A DNA stretch of 64,000 bases from Pseudoalteromonas rubra (lineage in GTDB: Bacteria; Pseudomonadota; Gammaproteobacteria; Enterobacterales; Alteromonadaceae): the NCBI RefSeq assembly GCF_005887115.1, contig NZ_PNCJ01000009.1:62001-126000 (forward strand), given 5' to 3'. Below the pieces are notes generated by a model. The model was given only the letters and a program-made list of their open reading frames with translations, was not told where the DNA came from and searched no databases. Of the stretch, positions 1-8,112 are shown in pieces (the stretch's first letter is position 1; each line of letters opens with the position of its first letter). The position numbers and the translations under genes are program-made.

Positions 1-1
1 C

Positions 2-265
2 ATTCCCTTTAAGAATATTCTGCCCTTTGGTATGTGTAACTCGCTTGCCAATCCTGCGGTGGCTGCTGCAACAGCCGCTGCATTTGGGGTACTCACCCCC
101 ATGCCCTGTGTGCCTTCGATACCTGCGCCCTGGATCCCCAGCGCACCAACGATTTTACTCGCCAATAAGCCTATATTAACCGACAGCTGCAAGTTGATGT
201 GCATGTGGGCGGGCGTGATCAGCGTTACCAGCCCGGGCCAGATCCCTGTGCAGATAAAGGGATGA
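2..265 (+). CDS. PAAR-like (DUF4280) spike-tip protein, 5' end outside the window
   Basis: The reading frame is open from the left edge, so this is the C-terminal 87 residues of a gene that starts upstream. The peptide has the spacing of DUF4280/PAAR-like proteins: FGMCNS, then an Asn-Pro followed by an Ala-rich stretch, a TPMPC motif, a Trp-Ile-Pro segment, KLMCMWAG and a terminal SPGQ. Proteins of this family cap the spike of type VI or related contractile injection systems and carry or recruit toxins. That role is family knowledge; no other secretion gene is visible here. The next two genes lie on the same strand and look like a toxin and its partner, which fits a spike-effector-immunity layout. 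An ATG at 32 is internal to the domain and should not be taken as the start. Confidence 0.72.
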   Translation: MPFKNILPFGMCNSLANPAVAAATAAAFGVLTPMPCVPSIPAPWIPSAPTILLANKPILTDSCKLMCMWAGVISVTSPGQIPVQIKG

Positions 266-349
266 TCATGCTCACACAGCAAGTAGCATTCACTGGCTCT
301 TTAAATTCTTAGTAAAACAATCTGATTATAACTATCACCGGAGAAAAAT

Positions 350-916
350 ATGGGAAAACGACATGATGATGATGATGATGAATGGCTTCCATCAGGTGGA
401 AGAAGACAAGCGCTCATACCTAGCCACTCTTCCAGCCTGACAAGTCGATTAGGTTTAGCTGTACTGGAACGCTATGCCAAAGCAAAAAAAGCACGCTATC
501 AGGGGCAGTTTTTAGAAAAGCCCACAGCGGTTCAATTGCGTGACTCTGGAAACTGGGAGGTATTAGCTAAAACAGGAGATTCTCACCGTGGCTGGATAGA
601 ACTAACCGACACTTATCAGTCAAAAAACTCTGGCCGCAGAATAAGAAAAATCCACTTAGGACATAAGCTATCCGCTGCGGAATTTTACGATAAAGGCCCC
701 AAAAGCTATATCGAAAGAAGAATTAAAAACCTGCCAGATGACGAGAAAACAAAAAAGGAAAGGGAGCTATGGCTGCGGTTTAAGAACCGTAAAGAGGCCG
801 GCAAAAAAATGCGCTTTGAACAGCGTAGAATCATAAATGAAGCCAGAAATATCCGGTTTGAACATTATTCATATAATACGAGCCATGGTGGGGATGGTCA
901 TAATTATATGAAATAA
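350..916 (+). CDS. Small basic protein, candidate injected nuclease toxin
   Basis: This 188-residue protein has no signal peptide. It starts with ATG behind a GGAG ribosome binding site, 84 bases after the PAAR-like gene. Five GAT codons near the start give a run of Asp (DDDDD). The rest is rich in Lys and Arg. The C-terminal half has HLGHKLSAAEF near residues 102-112 and RFEHYSYN near 171-178. A Gly-His pair followed by a late Glu/His/Asn cluster resembles the layout of GH-E and related HNH/endonuclease VII toxin domains. I infer a nuclease effector from that pattern and from its position after a spike gene. The catalytic assignment is weak, because the match is by eye and the fold is not certain. 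It could be another toxin type or an adaptor. Confidence 0.45.
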   Translation: MGKRHDDDDDEWLPSGGRRQALIPSHSSSLTSRLGLAVLERYAKAKKARYQGQFLEKPTAVQLRDSGNWEVLAKTGDSHRGWIELTDTYQSKNSGRRIRKIHLGHKLSAAEFYDKGPKSYIERRIKNLPDDEKTKKERELWLRFKNRKEAGKKMRFEQRRIINEARNIRFEHYSYNTSHGGDGHNYMK

Positions 917-946
917 GAGTTTGAGAGTTTAATTTTTTAAAGCTAA

Positions 947-1705
947 ATGGTGAAAAGAATGAGTTTGAGTTTAAATGATAGTGTAACAAGGTTCTACCTC
1001 GAGAAAGCTGAGTTTTATAAAGGCAAGTATGGCGATGTTTATAATCCTGAAGTAACTTTCTTTAAAAAAATGAAGGCGCCAATCAACAAGGTAACCTCCA
1101 CTAAGTACTACGATAAATACAAAGTTGGTTCGTTGTTTCTCTATGCATTGTCAAAAATACCCGTTTTTACTTACCTATCCGACTTTATAAAGTTCGCTGG
1201 GAGTATCAGCGGGAAATTATCCAAGTCAAGCGGTGACAGACTCCCTTATGTCGAAACCTACACTCATGATTGCTTGAAGAACATAGATAAGTATTTATAT
1301 CCAACGGGCAATGGAGAGCATGCAAAGAATATATCTCAGGCAATAAAAGATTATGGTTTTGCTTCATTGAATATGGCTATTACCTTAGCCCAGATGGATA
1401 GGATCCACTATTTACTGCATTTCTGTGATCAGCAAATAAATGAAAGGATAAGTAAAATTGGAAATATAAAGTGGGGGCCTAAAAAGCTTGCGAGCTTTAT
1501 CGTAGATTGGGAAAGGCACAGTGACCTTTCCCGGTCAGACTTTAAAGACGGATTGACTTTGAGGTCTCACTTAAAAAGAGACATGGAACTTATGAATTCC
1601 ATAGACAGAACGATAGTCGAACAAGCACTTGATATAGCGAGAGTGGAATATAGAAGACAAATCAATTCCAAGTTTGTTGAAAATAAAATGATGTTTTTTA
1701 GATAA
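947..1705 (+). CDS. Unknown cytosolic protein, candidate immunity partner of the preceding toxin
   Basis: I recognise no family in this 252-residue protein. It has no signal peptide. One moderately hydrophobic stretch near residues 65-85 (LFLYALSKIPVFTYLSDF) is too broken for a sure membrane helix. The rest looks alpha-helical, with many Lys, Tyr and Ile. It begins 30 bases after the toxin candidate on the same strand and is AT-rich compared with genes further right, as is usual for immunity genes acquired by transfer. The immunity role is inferred only from position and composition. The start may be the ATG at 947 or the in-frame ATG at 959, which has a better-placed GGTGA. The next 219 bases hold no gene I can support. 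Confidence 0.5.
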   Translation: MVKRMSLSLNDSVTRFYLEKAEFYKGKYGDVYNPEVTFFKKMKAPINKVTSTKYYDKYKVGSLFLYALSKIPVFTYLSDFIKFAGSISGKLSKSSGDRLPYVETYTHDCLKNIDKYLYPTGNGEHAKNISQAIKDYGFASLNMAITLAQMDRIHYLLHFCDQQINERISKIGNIKWGPKKLASFIVDWERHSDLSRSDFKDGLTLRSHLKRDMELMNSIDRTIVEQALDIARVEYRRQINSKFVENKMMFFR

Positions 1706-1924
1706 ATTCTCGCTAAATCGAAGGGCAAAGATTAAAGCGTATCGCTGCAGCGGCGTTAGCCCACAGGGAATAATTAAAGTCGTTTCTGAGAGGAAGATCA
1801 GACTAGGGAACTATTCAATTTTGACCTTACCTAGTGCATTGGCTCCATTTGTTAGGGGCCGAGTGCTATCGCTAATGCGTTACGCACTTTAATCACGAAT
1901 GCATCTCCACCACTCAAATTGATA

Positions 1925-3421
1925 ATGTGTATGCTAATAAATAAACGTATTGATGAACTCAACACGATACTCCGCTACGCCAGTATGCAGGGTATCGCGG
2001 TTAAACCCGAAACCAATGCCTTTCTCGCTGCTGTGACATGCAAGCAGCAAAATGGTGAGGGGTTATCAGAGCAAGACATTGCGCTGCTTGAGCAAACGCA
2101 CAAGCAGCTTACTGGGTTGATAGCCCCGGCAAAACCTGACTGTATTCAGCTGATCCAGGCGCATGAAAACAGCCGTTTGAGGTTTTTAGGGGCAATCCCA
2201 CTGGTACGCCGGTTACTTCTGGTACTACTGGTTTGTTTACTCAGTGTCGGCGTGCTGGCAATGTCACCTTATGTCACCAGTGCGACATTAAACCAAACGC
2301 TGTCCAGTTTATATGGCTGGCCACGGATAGCTAACTTTATGCTTTACCTGTGCGCTGCCGGCTGTGGGGCTGCGGCCATCAGCCGGGCAATTGCTGGGCA
2401 CTATCTGAAAAGTATGCGTTTCCTTGGCGAGTTTACCTCCTGTTATTGGGTAAAACTGAGTATCGGCACGAGCTGTGGGTTTCTGTTATCTTCCTATCTG
2501 CCGATTGAGCGCTTGCATGGCATAAAGAGTCAAATCATTCTGGATATTGATAAACCATTGCTGGCCTGCCTGGGCGGCGCTGCAACGGTTTTACTGATTC
2601 ATTTTATGGTAAAAGGGTTAAAGCGCCTGAGTGGCGCACTACAGGTTATTCGTAATCGTGTGGTCAAGCGCATTCAGGCATTGGGCTTGCTTCGGTCGAA
2701 AGACAACTCAGGTCAAACTCGGTCACATGAGCAGACACAAATAGAGCCCGCTATGCCTGATATGGAAGAAATTGATGCACCGGCACCATCAGTGCAGCCC
2801 GAGATTTACACGACCACTTCACCCAGTGAGTTTACCTGGTGGCAGGAACATACCCGCAAGGCTTGTTGCCAAAAAGGCGTTTTGTGCGCGCCGGGCGACA
2901 ACGCCGGGCTGATACTGGTGAGAGGTTATGACTGTAAGGACCGCTCTGCTGAGCAGATCATTTATGATTTATCTCGAGCCGGATTAGATTTTGCCACGAC
3001 CTGTGTGCTGGCTAAAGCAGCGGGTTTAGCAGGCGAAGACGTGAAACGTTTTATCCTGGTCGAGCAGTTATCTCAGCTCAGGCTGAGTATGCAAGTACAG
3101 CAAAATCTATTTGAGGTGGTCTGGCGCTCTGTTGAAGGGGACGTACAAAGCATTTGCGCCAAATCTGACTGTGTGGCGGCCTATGGCAAGGTAAACTGGC
3201 CTGCACTGGATAGCAAGATTAAAGCAATGGTGGGTGATTTACACTTTTGCGGGCACTATACACCACTCAGTCGTAAAGTGATCCAGGAGTACATAGTCAA
3301 TAATGACCTGAGCGGCTTTACGCAGGCTTTATGCAACGCAGATTACTGGCCGTATGTACCAGCAGCACGCTTTGAGGCGCGCAGACAGTTTTTGCAATCA
3401 ATACCTGCGGCGGTACATTAA
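1925..3421 (+). CDS. Membrane protein with a C-terminal pesticin-like muramidase domain
   Basis: This protein has about 498 residues if it starts at the ATG at 1925; a TTG at 1919 is also in frame, and neither has a strong ribosome binding site. The N-terminal 75 residues look helical and soluble. About four hydrophobic segments follow between residues 80 and 240. A linker with many Pro and acidic residues leads to a domain from about 300 to the end. That domain contains NAGLILVRGYDCKDRS, then LSQL...QQNLFE, then WPALDSKI..MVGDLHF.GHYTPLSRKVI, and a terminal P.ARFEARRQFL. This succession matches the pesticin/T4-lysozyme-like muramidase modules found in bacteriocins and some VgrG effectors, which cleave the peptidoglycan glycan chain. 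It lies just after the PAAR-like region, so an injected or exported cell-wall toxin is plausible. No immunity gene is evident on the same strand; the following gene is convergent and shares 4 bases. Confidence 0.55.
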   Translation: MCMLINKRIDELNTILRYASMQGIAVKPETNAFLAAVTCKQQNGEGLSEQDIALLEQTHKQLTGLIAPAKPDCIQLIQAHENSRLRFLGAIPLVRRLLLVLLVCLLSVGVLAMSPYVTSATLNQTLSSLYGWPRIANFMLYLCAAGCGAAAISRAIAGHYLKSMRFLGEFTSCYWVKLSIGTSCGFLLSSYLPIERLHGIKSQIILDIDKPLLACLGGAATVLLIHFMVKGLKRLSGALQVIRNRVVKRIQALGLLRSKDNSGQTRSHEQTQIEPAMPDMEEIDAPAPSVQPEIYTTTSPSEFTWWQEHTRKACCQKGVLCAPGDNAGLILVRGYDCKDRSAEQIIYDLSRAGLDFATTCVLAKAAGLAGEDVKRFILVEQLSQLRLSMQVQQNLFEVVWRSVEGDVQSICAKSDCVAAYGKVNWPALDSKIKAMVGDLHFCGHYTPLSRKVIQEYIVNNDLSGFTQALCNADYWPYVPAARFEARRQFLQSIPAAVH

Positions 3422-4227
3422 AGGCTCAATCGGTTTATGCTATTTTTTCCATACAGCGCCGTGGCACTGCGTTGACGCGCTTTGCGATAGTTCAAAGGTG
3501 ACATATTAAACTGTTTTTTGAACGCGGTAGAAAAATTATTGCCATCGGTATACCCCACACGCTCTGCAATCTGAACCACACTCAACGACGTTTCGGCCAG
3601 TAATTGTGCGCCTTTGAGCATCCGTTGCTCTCTCAGCCAGTTAAAAATCGATGTATTCATATGTGTTTTAAATGCTTCGGCCAGGGTATTTCTGTTCGTT
3701 GAAAGGGCCGCACTCAGCTCAGCCAAAGTGATATTCTCAGACAACCGGGCGCGCAAAATCTCAACCGCGTCGTTCGCCAGACGTGCTTTTTTATTCCCCA
3801 GATCTTTGCTATTTAATCCGCTACCCTGTTTAAAGGCCAGTATGTGTTTCAGACAGTTGAGCCGATGTAGTAGTTCTGCGGGAATTAAAGGGTAGCTCAC
3901 GTAGTCCAGCGCGCCTCGCTCAAACAGCACCTGTTTATGTCCGCATGACTCGCTGACTATAGCTATTACAGGTACAAGAAAGCCAAATTTTTTTTGAATA
4001 CCCTCGACTACCTTATCCAGCATAGCACTGGCGACGATCTTGGTTTTTGCAACAACATCAATTAAAAATGCCACGGGTGTCACAGTAAAGCTTTTTTGGC
4101 TAAATTCCTTATCACTGATATGCACAGTACTAAACCCTTGTGGTGATACCAACATGTTAATATCCCTGTGTGCTTTGATATTACAGTTAATCAGGCATAT
4201 ATTGGATTCTGCATTGTGGGTATACAC
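3418..4227 (-). CDS. AraC-family regulator with a degenerate receiver-like N-terminal domain
   Basis: A protein of 269 residues. The C-terminal 100 residues form a double helix-turn-helix of the AraC/XylS type: ITLAELSAALSTNRNTLAEAF for the first, and SVVQIAERVGYTDGNNFSTAFKKQF followed by SPLNYRK for the second. The N-terminal 120 residues resemble a CheY-like receiver: FLID could hold the phospho-acceptor Asp, and GALDYVSYPLIPAELLHRL matches the final helix region. The usual conserved Lys before Pro is Tyr here, so normal phosphorylation is doubtful. The gene converges on the muramidase-like gene and the two stop codons overlap in TTAA. A perfect inverted repeat about 130 bases upstream of its start could be an operator. 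Confidence 0.8.
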   Translation of the reverse strand: MYTHNAESNICLINCNIKAHRDINMLVSPQGFSTVHISDKEFSQKSFTVTPVAFLIDVVAKTKIVASAMLDKVVEGIQKKFGFLVPVIAIVSESCGHKQVLFERGALDYVSYPLIPAELLHRLNCLKHILAFKQGSGLNSKDLGNKKARLANDAVEILRARLSENITLAELSAALSTNRNTLAEAFKTHMNTSIFNWLREQRMLKGAQLLAETSLSVVQIAERVGYTDGNNFSTAFKKQFNMSPLNYRKARQRSATALYGKNSINRLSL

Positions 4228-4934
4228 CTTTTCCTCTCAACATGACCCGTACTTCCCGCTCTGTCTTGCTTTATTACAATCCAGGTAACTCAATTAGCAG
4301 AAAAAGACTGCACATTTTATCTTATGAGTTCGCTGATATTAACTCTGTTTAAGCCAGGTATACTCGATTTAATACTCATATCGAGTATATATCGATTGAC
4401 TTAATTTTGTGCAACGTCGCGGTGGCAAAAGTAACGATTTAAACAGGCTTTCTAGTCTATTTTGTTAAAAACCCAACATCAATTACACGTTATTACAAAC
4501 TTGATGGTAAGAATAAATGATTGGTTGGATGTCAACTATTCAGAATATAGCAAGAAAGTGGTGTGATTCGTCAGTTTATCTCAGTTCCGTTGAGTGTATA
4601 AAAAGCCATGGCGCTGGGTGTTTAATGAACGAATCGTATCGTATTTATATTATGTAGCCGTCGTAACCGATATCCAGGGTTATGGAATTATGCCATTATC
4701 GGTGGCAACATGGTTCTGCTGGCGATCTTATCTTATTCACCCCCCTGTACTTTTAACGGCTTTTTCTTGGCTGCTTCCTGGGCTGGTACCGATGGAGAGT
4801 TTTGTGCAGGGGTGTGCATGGTGATAGCAAGTTCTTTACTTTGCTGATAGGTTACCAGAGCATAGTTTAATAACTAAGTAACGGGGCTGCACAGAGTAAA
4901 GCCGTGTCTGTGCTAAAAATGAGGGAGAAGTCGA
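4228..4934. other. Intergenic stretch of 707 bases between divergent genes
   Basis: This AT-rich stretch separates the AraC-type regulator from the PhzF-like gene. It contains one clear structure, a perfect 9-base inverted repeat at 4359-4389. A frame of 76 codons at 4594-4824 has no ribosome binding site and no recognisable protein, so I leave it out. I see nothing else that I can name. Confidence 0.6.
4359..4389. promoter_or_regulatory. Perfect inverted repeat, candidate operator
   Basis: TATACTCGA at 4359-4367 and TCGAGTATA at 4381-4389 are perfect reverse complements separated by 13 bases, so the arm centres are 22 bases apart, about two helical turns. This spacing suits a dimeric regulator. 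A second overlapping palindrome, ATCGA-N7-TCGAT, lies at 4380-4396. The site is about 130 bases upstream of the AraC-type gene. The regulator that binds is unknown. Confidence 0.4.
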
Positions 4935-5804
4935 TTGCATCAACTTAAAGTATATTTGGTTAATGCCTTTACAGAGCAAGGCACAGGGGGAAACCCAGCT
5001 GGCGTGGTACTTCAGGCCGATGGACTGACAGACGAGCAAAAGTTGGCCATCGCACAGTCTGTGGGTTTTTCAGAAACCGCCTTTGTGTCTGCAGCCAGCG
5101 ACGCCGATTTCGCAGTGTCTTTTTTTACTCCAACAGCTGAAGTCGATTTTTGTGGTCACGCAACTGTGGCTGCGTTCTCTGTCATGTTTGAACAGGGCCT
5201 GATCACTCAGGGACATTACGAACAAAGTACCAAAGCGGGTCGGCTTGGTGTAACAATAGAGGCAGATGGACACATTGTGATGGCGCAAAATTTGCCGCAG
5301 TATATTAAGCGCTTTGACTATGCCGAAATATCAGTCTTAATCGGACTTGATACGTCTATATTAGCGTCGACCCAGTTACCTATTGAAGCTATTTCAACCG
5401 GCTTGGCGGATATGATTGTGCCTGTGCCTAAAGGGTACCTCGATAAGCTTAAGGTCAATGACACAGCGCTGAGCGATTTTTCTCGTCAGCATAACGTCAT
5501 TGGCTTGCATGCGTTTGAGTTGAGCGCTCAGGGTGAGGCGTTCACAGCACGCTGTCGTAATTTTGCACCCTTATTTGGGATACCTGAAGAGTCTGCTACT
5601 GGCAGTGCCAGTGGGGCCCTTGCGTGCTATCTGACTCAATATGTTTTTCCTTGTCAGTCTAATCACTTTACCTTTGAACAAGGTCGGGAGATGGGATGTC
5701 CCTCGCGCATTACGGCATCGGTTGAGTCAGATAAGCAGAAGATATCTAAAGTATTTGTTGGTGGCTATGCGCAGATAGCAGGTAAAGAAATACTCTCAAT
5801 ATAG
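4935..5804 (+). CDS. PhzF-family isomerase/epimerase-like protein
   Basis: This 289-residue protein belongs to the PhzF family, which has two similar halves with a diaminopimelate-epimerase-like fold. The N-terminal half shows VNAFTEQGTGGNPAGVV, then SETAFV with the conserved Glu, and FCGHATVAAF. The C-terminal half has the matching ESATGSASGALACYL segment. PhzF isomerises a cyclohexadiene acid in phenazine synthesis, but most family members act on unknown small molecules. No phenazine genes are nearby, so I infer only a generic isomerase. The start is TTG, supported by a GAGGGAGAAG ribosome binding site 4 bases upstream and by the fact that the family motif begins within ten residues. It is followed by a separate gene after 130 bases. 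Confidence 0.85.
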   Translation: MHQLKVYLVNAFTEQGTGGNPAGVVLQADGLTDEQKLAIAQSVGFSETAFVSAASDADFAVSFFTPTAEVDFCGHATVAAFSVMFEQGLITQGHYEQSTKAGRLGVTIEADGHIVMAQNLPQYIKRFDYAEISVLIGLDTSILASTQLPIEAISTGLADMIVPVPKGYLDKLKVNDTALSDFSRQHNVIGLHAFELSAQGEAFTARCRNFAPLFGIPEESATGSASGALACYLTQYVFPCQSNHFTFEQGREMGCPSRITASVESDKQKISKVFVGGYAQIAGKEILSI

Positions 5805-5934
5805 CCAGGTTGCCATATTTTGTGTTTTCCAGAATCATTGGCTGTTGTAGCGAGTGCCGCTTATCGCTATCCCTTTTAAGTTGCTGTTTATTTAGGTAGT
5901 CTACATCGGATTCAATTTTGGGAGGTGTGTCGCG

Positions 5935-7836
5935 ATGAAGCGAATTCTTGTATGTGCTGGCCTGGGGCTGGCAGTAACGACCGGTGTTGCCGCCAAAGAG
6001 GTGATGACGCCGGAAAAACTCTGGCAAGTTAAACGTGTCAGTGCATTGGGTCTCAACAAAGATAAAACGCATGTTATTTATAAAGTGACAATGCCCAGTG
6101 TTGAGCAGAATAATTTTGCCAGCAAAGTTTATCAGGTGCCGTTAAACGGGGGCGCCTCTCAGCTTTTAGACGCCTATCAGGGGTTGTTGTCAGATGACAA
6201 AATCTCTCCTGATGGCAGTAAAAAGTTGTTCCACGAAGTGGTTGAAGTGGAAGCCGTACTGGCAAGCGACAGGCACAAAGCGCTCACTCAGGCAAATGCT
6301 TACGTGTTTGACGATTTGAACTATCGTCACTGGGACACCTGGAAAGATGGTAGCTATAAGCATGTTTTCTATCAGGATTTAAAAACTGAGCAGAAAGTCG
6401 ACATCATGAAAGGGAAGCCCTTTGACAGTCCGACTTCACCATTTGGCGGTGCGAAGGACTACATCTGGGGCCCTAAAGGCGAAAATATCTATTATGTGAG
6501 CAAAAAGCTCACCGGCGCTGAGTATGTTGCCAGCACCAATACCGACATTTATCGTTACAATCTGGCCAGTCAAAAGACCACTAATCTGACTAAAGACAAC
6601 CCTGGTTATGACAAATACCCGGCTTTCTCGCCAAAAGGCCACCTCGCCTGGTTACAAATGACCACACCGGGGTATGAAGCGGATAAGAATGACATCATCG
6701 TCAGAGTTAACAATAGAGATATTAATCTGACCAGACATTGGGATGGCACAGTAAACAGCTTTAAATGGAGTCACGACGGCAAGCATATCTACTTTGTGGC
6801 GCCAACCGATGGCACCATTCAGTTATTCCGGGTTTCAGTGACCACCAATCCTAAAGCCAGACCTGCCATTAAACAGCTCACCAAAGGTCAGTTCGATGTT
6901 AACGGCATTGTAGCAGCACTGGATAAGCAGCTAGTGGTAACGCGCAATAGCATGAACAAAGCGAAAGAAATCTATCGCTTTGATCTGAAGAGCGAAAAGT
7001 TAACCGCATTGACCAAAGTGAACGACGCGTTTTATGCGGGTCTGGATCTGCCAACGGTTAAAAAGCAGATGGTTAAGACAAAAGATGGCCAGGATATGCT
7101 GACCTGGGTTATCTATCCGCCAAACTTTGATGAATCCAAGAAGTACCCGACTTTACTGTATCTGCAAGGTGGCCCACAGTCTGCGCTGTCGCAGTTTTAC
7201 TCTTTCCGCTGGAATTTTCAGGTCATGGCGTCACAAGGTTATATTGTGGTTGCACCAAACCGCCGTGGTATGCCAGGTCATGGTGTTAAATGGAATGAAG
7301 ACATCACCCAGGACTGGGGTGGCAAAGTAATGCAGGATTATCTTGATGCCATTGATGAAGTAGCAAAAGCGTCTTATGTAGATAAAAAACGCATTGCTGC
7401 AGTGGGTGCCAGCTTCGGTGGCTACTCGGCATTTTATTTAGCCGGTAATCACGAGGGTCGTTTCAAATCATTTATTGCACACTGCGGTATTTTTGACTTA
7501 CGCAGCATGTATGGCAGTACAGAAGAAGTGTTCTTCGTTGATCACGAATTCGGTGGTGCATACTGGGATAAAAACGCCGCAACTGATCTAACTTACGGTG
7601 CATTTAATCCAATCAGCTATGTAGATAAGTGGGACGCTCCTATGTTTGTTATCCACGGCGGTAAAGACTACCGTGTACCGCTGGAGCAAGGGATCCAGGC
7701 ATTCCAGGCTGCGAAATTGCGTGGTCTGAAAAGCCGCTTCCTGTACTTCCCGGAAGAAAACCATTGGGTCCTGTCACCACAAAATGGCATTGTCTGGCAG
7801 CGTGAATTCTTCAAATGGCTGGATGATACACTCTAA
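5935..7836 (+). CDS. Exported S9-family prolyl oligopeptidase-type peptidase
   Basis: A protein of 633 residues with a signal peptide (MKRILVCAGLGLAVTTGVAA, cleaved near residue 20). Residues about 25-360 form a beta-propeller-like region with repeated Ser-Pro-Asp/Gly-Lys blades. Residues about 370-633 form the alpha/beta-hydrolase domain. The catalytic triad reads as Ser493 in GASFGGYS, Asp578 in GGKDYRVP and His610 in ENHWV. LQGGPQSA near residue 409 is the usual oxyanion region. Enzymes of this family release dipeptides or acylated residues from peptides, and an exported form suits growth on external protein. The ribosome binding site is GGGAGG. A hairpin follows the stop codon, so it is probably transcribed alone. 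Confidence 0.93.
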   Translation: MKRILVCAGLGLAVTTGVAAKEVMTPEKLWQVKRVSALGLNKDKTHVIYKVTMPSVEQNNFASKVYQVPLNGGASQLLDAYQGLLSDDKISPDGSKKLFHEVVEVEAVLASDRHKALTQANAYVFDDLNYRHWDTWKDGSYKHVFYQDLKTEQKVDIMKGKPFDSPTSPFGGAKDYIWGPKGENIYYVSKKLTGAEYVASTNTDIYRYNLASQKTTNLTKDNPGYDKYPAFSPKGHLAWLQMTTPGYEADKNDIIVRVNNRDINLTRHWDGTVNSFKWSHDGKHIYFVAPTDGTIQLFRVSVTTNPKARPAIKQLTKGQFDVNGIVAALDKQLVVTRNSMNKAKEIYRFDLKSEKLTALTKVNDAFYAGLDLPTVKKQMVKTKDGQDMLTWVIYPPNFDESKKYPTLLYLQGGPQSALSQFYSFRWNFQVMASQGYIVVAPNRRGMPGHGVKWNEDITQDWGGKVMQDYLDAIDEVAKASYVDKKRIAAVGASFGGYSAFYLAGNHEGRFKSFIAHCGIFDLRSMYGSTEEVFFVDHEFGGAYWDKNAATDLTYGAFNPISYVDKWDAPMFVIHGGKDYRVPLEQGIQAFQAAKLRGLKSRFLYFPEENHWVLSPQNGIVWQREFFKWLDDTL

Positions 7837-7846
7837 TTAGCCCCTC

Positions 7847-7869
7847 ACAGGCCCGTTAATCGGGCCTGT
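7847..7869. terminator. Hairpin after the S9 peptidase gene
   Basis: ACAGGCCCG and CGGGCCTGT form a 9-base GC-rich stem with a TTAAT loop, starting 10 bases after the stop codon. The T-run is poor, so it may act as a weak terminator or as an mRNA 3' end stabiliser. Confidence 0.6.
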
Positions 7870-8112
7870 AGAAGATAAAATCGCTTTCAGGATATATCAA
7901 TTTGCTTCGTTAAGTGTTCTATTTTGAGGCGAGAAAATAGAGTAGATAGCACCGCTTCCGCGTCCTGCTACCGCTGAGGCACCTACATTCACATAGGCGA
8001 GGCAAAAATTTGTGGCCCGTATTTAAGATTTAGGCCCTCAATGAGCAACTTTTAACACCGTTAGCATCATAGTTGCTCCTTCAAATTGAGCTGATATTAA
8101 GTAAAAATGGTA

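Noticed and set aside
363..380. Run of GAT trinucleotides at the start of the toxin candidate, as a phase-variable tract
   Set aside because: Changes by whole triplets would keep the frame, and the run has only five units, so switching is unlikely.
3418..4227. AraC-type protein as a normal two-component response regulator
   Set aside because: The receiver-like part lacks the conserved Lys (Tyr instead), and no histidine kinase gene is adjacent.
4594..4824. Open frame of 76 codons between the regulator and the PhzF-like gene
   Set aside because: No ribosome binding site, no recognisable family, and base composition like the non-coding surroundings.
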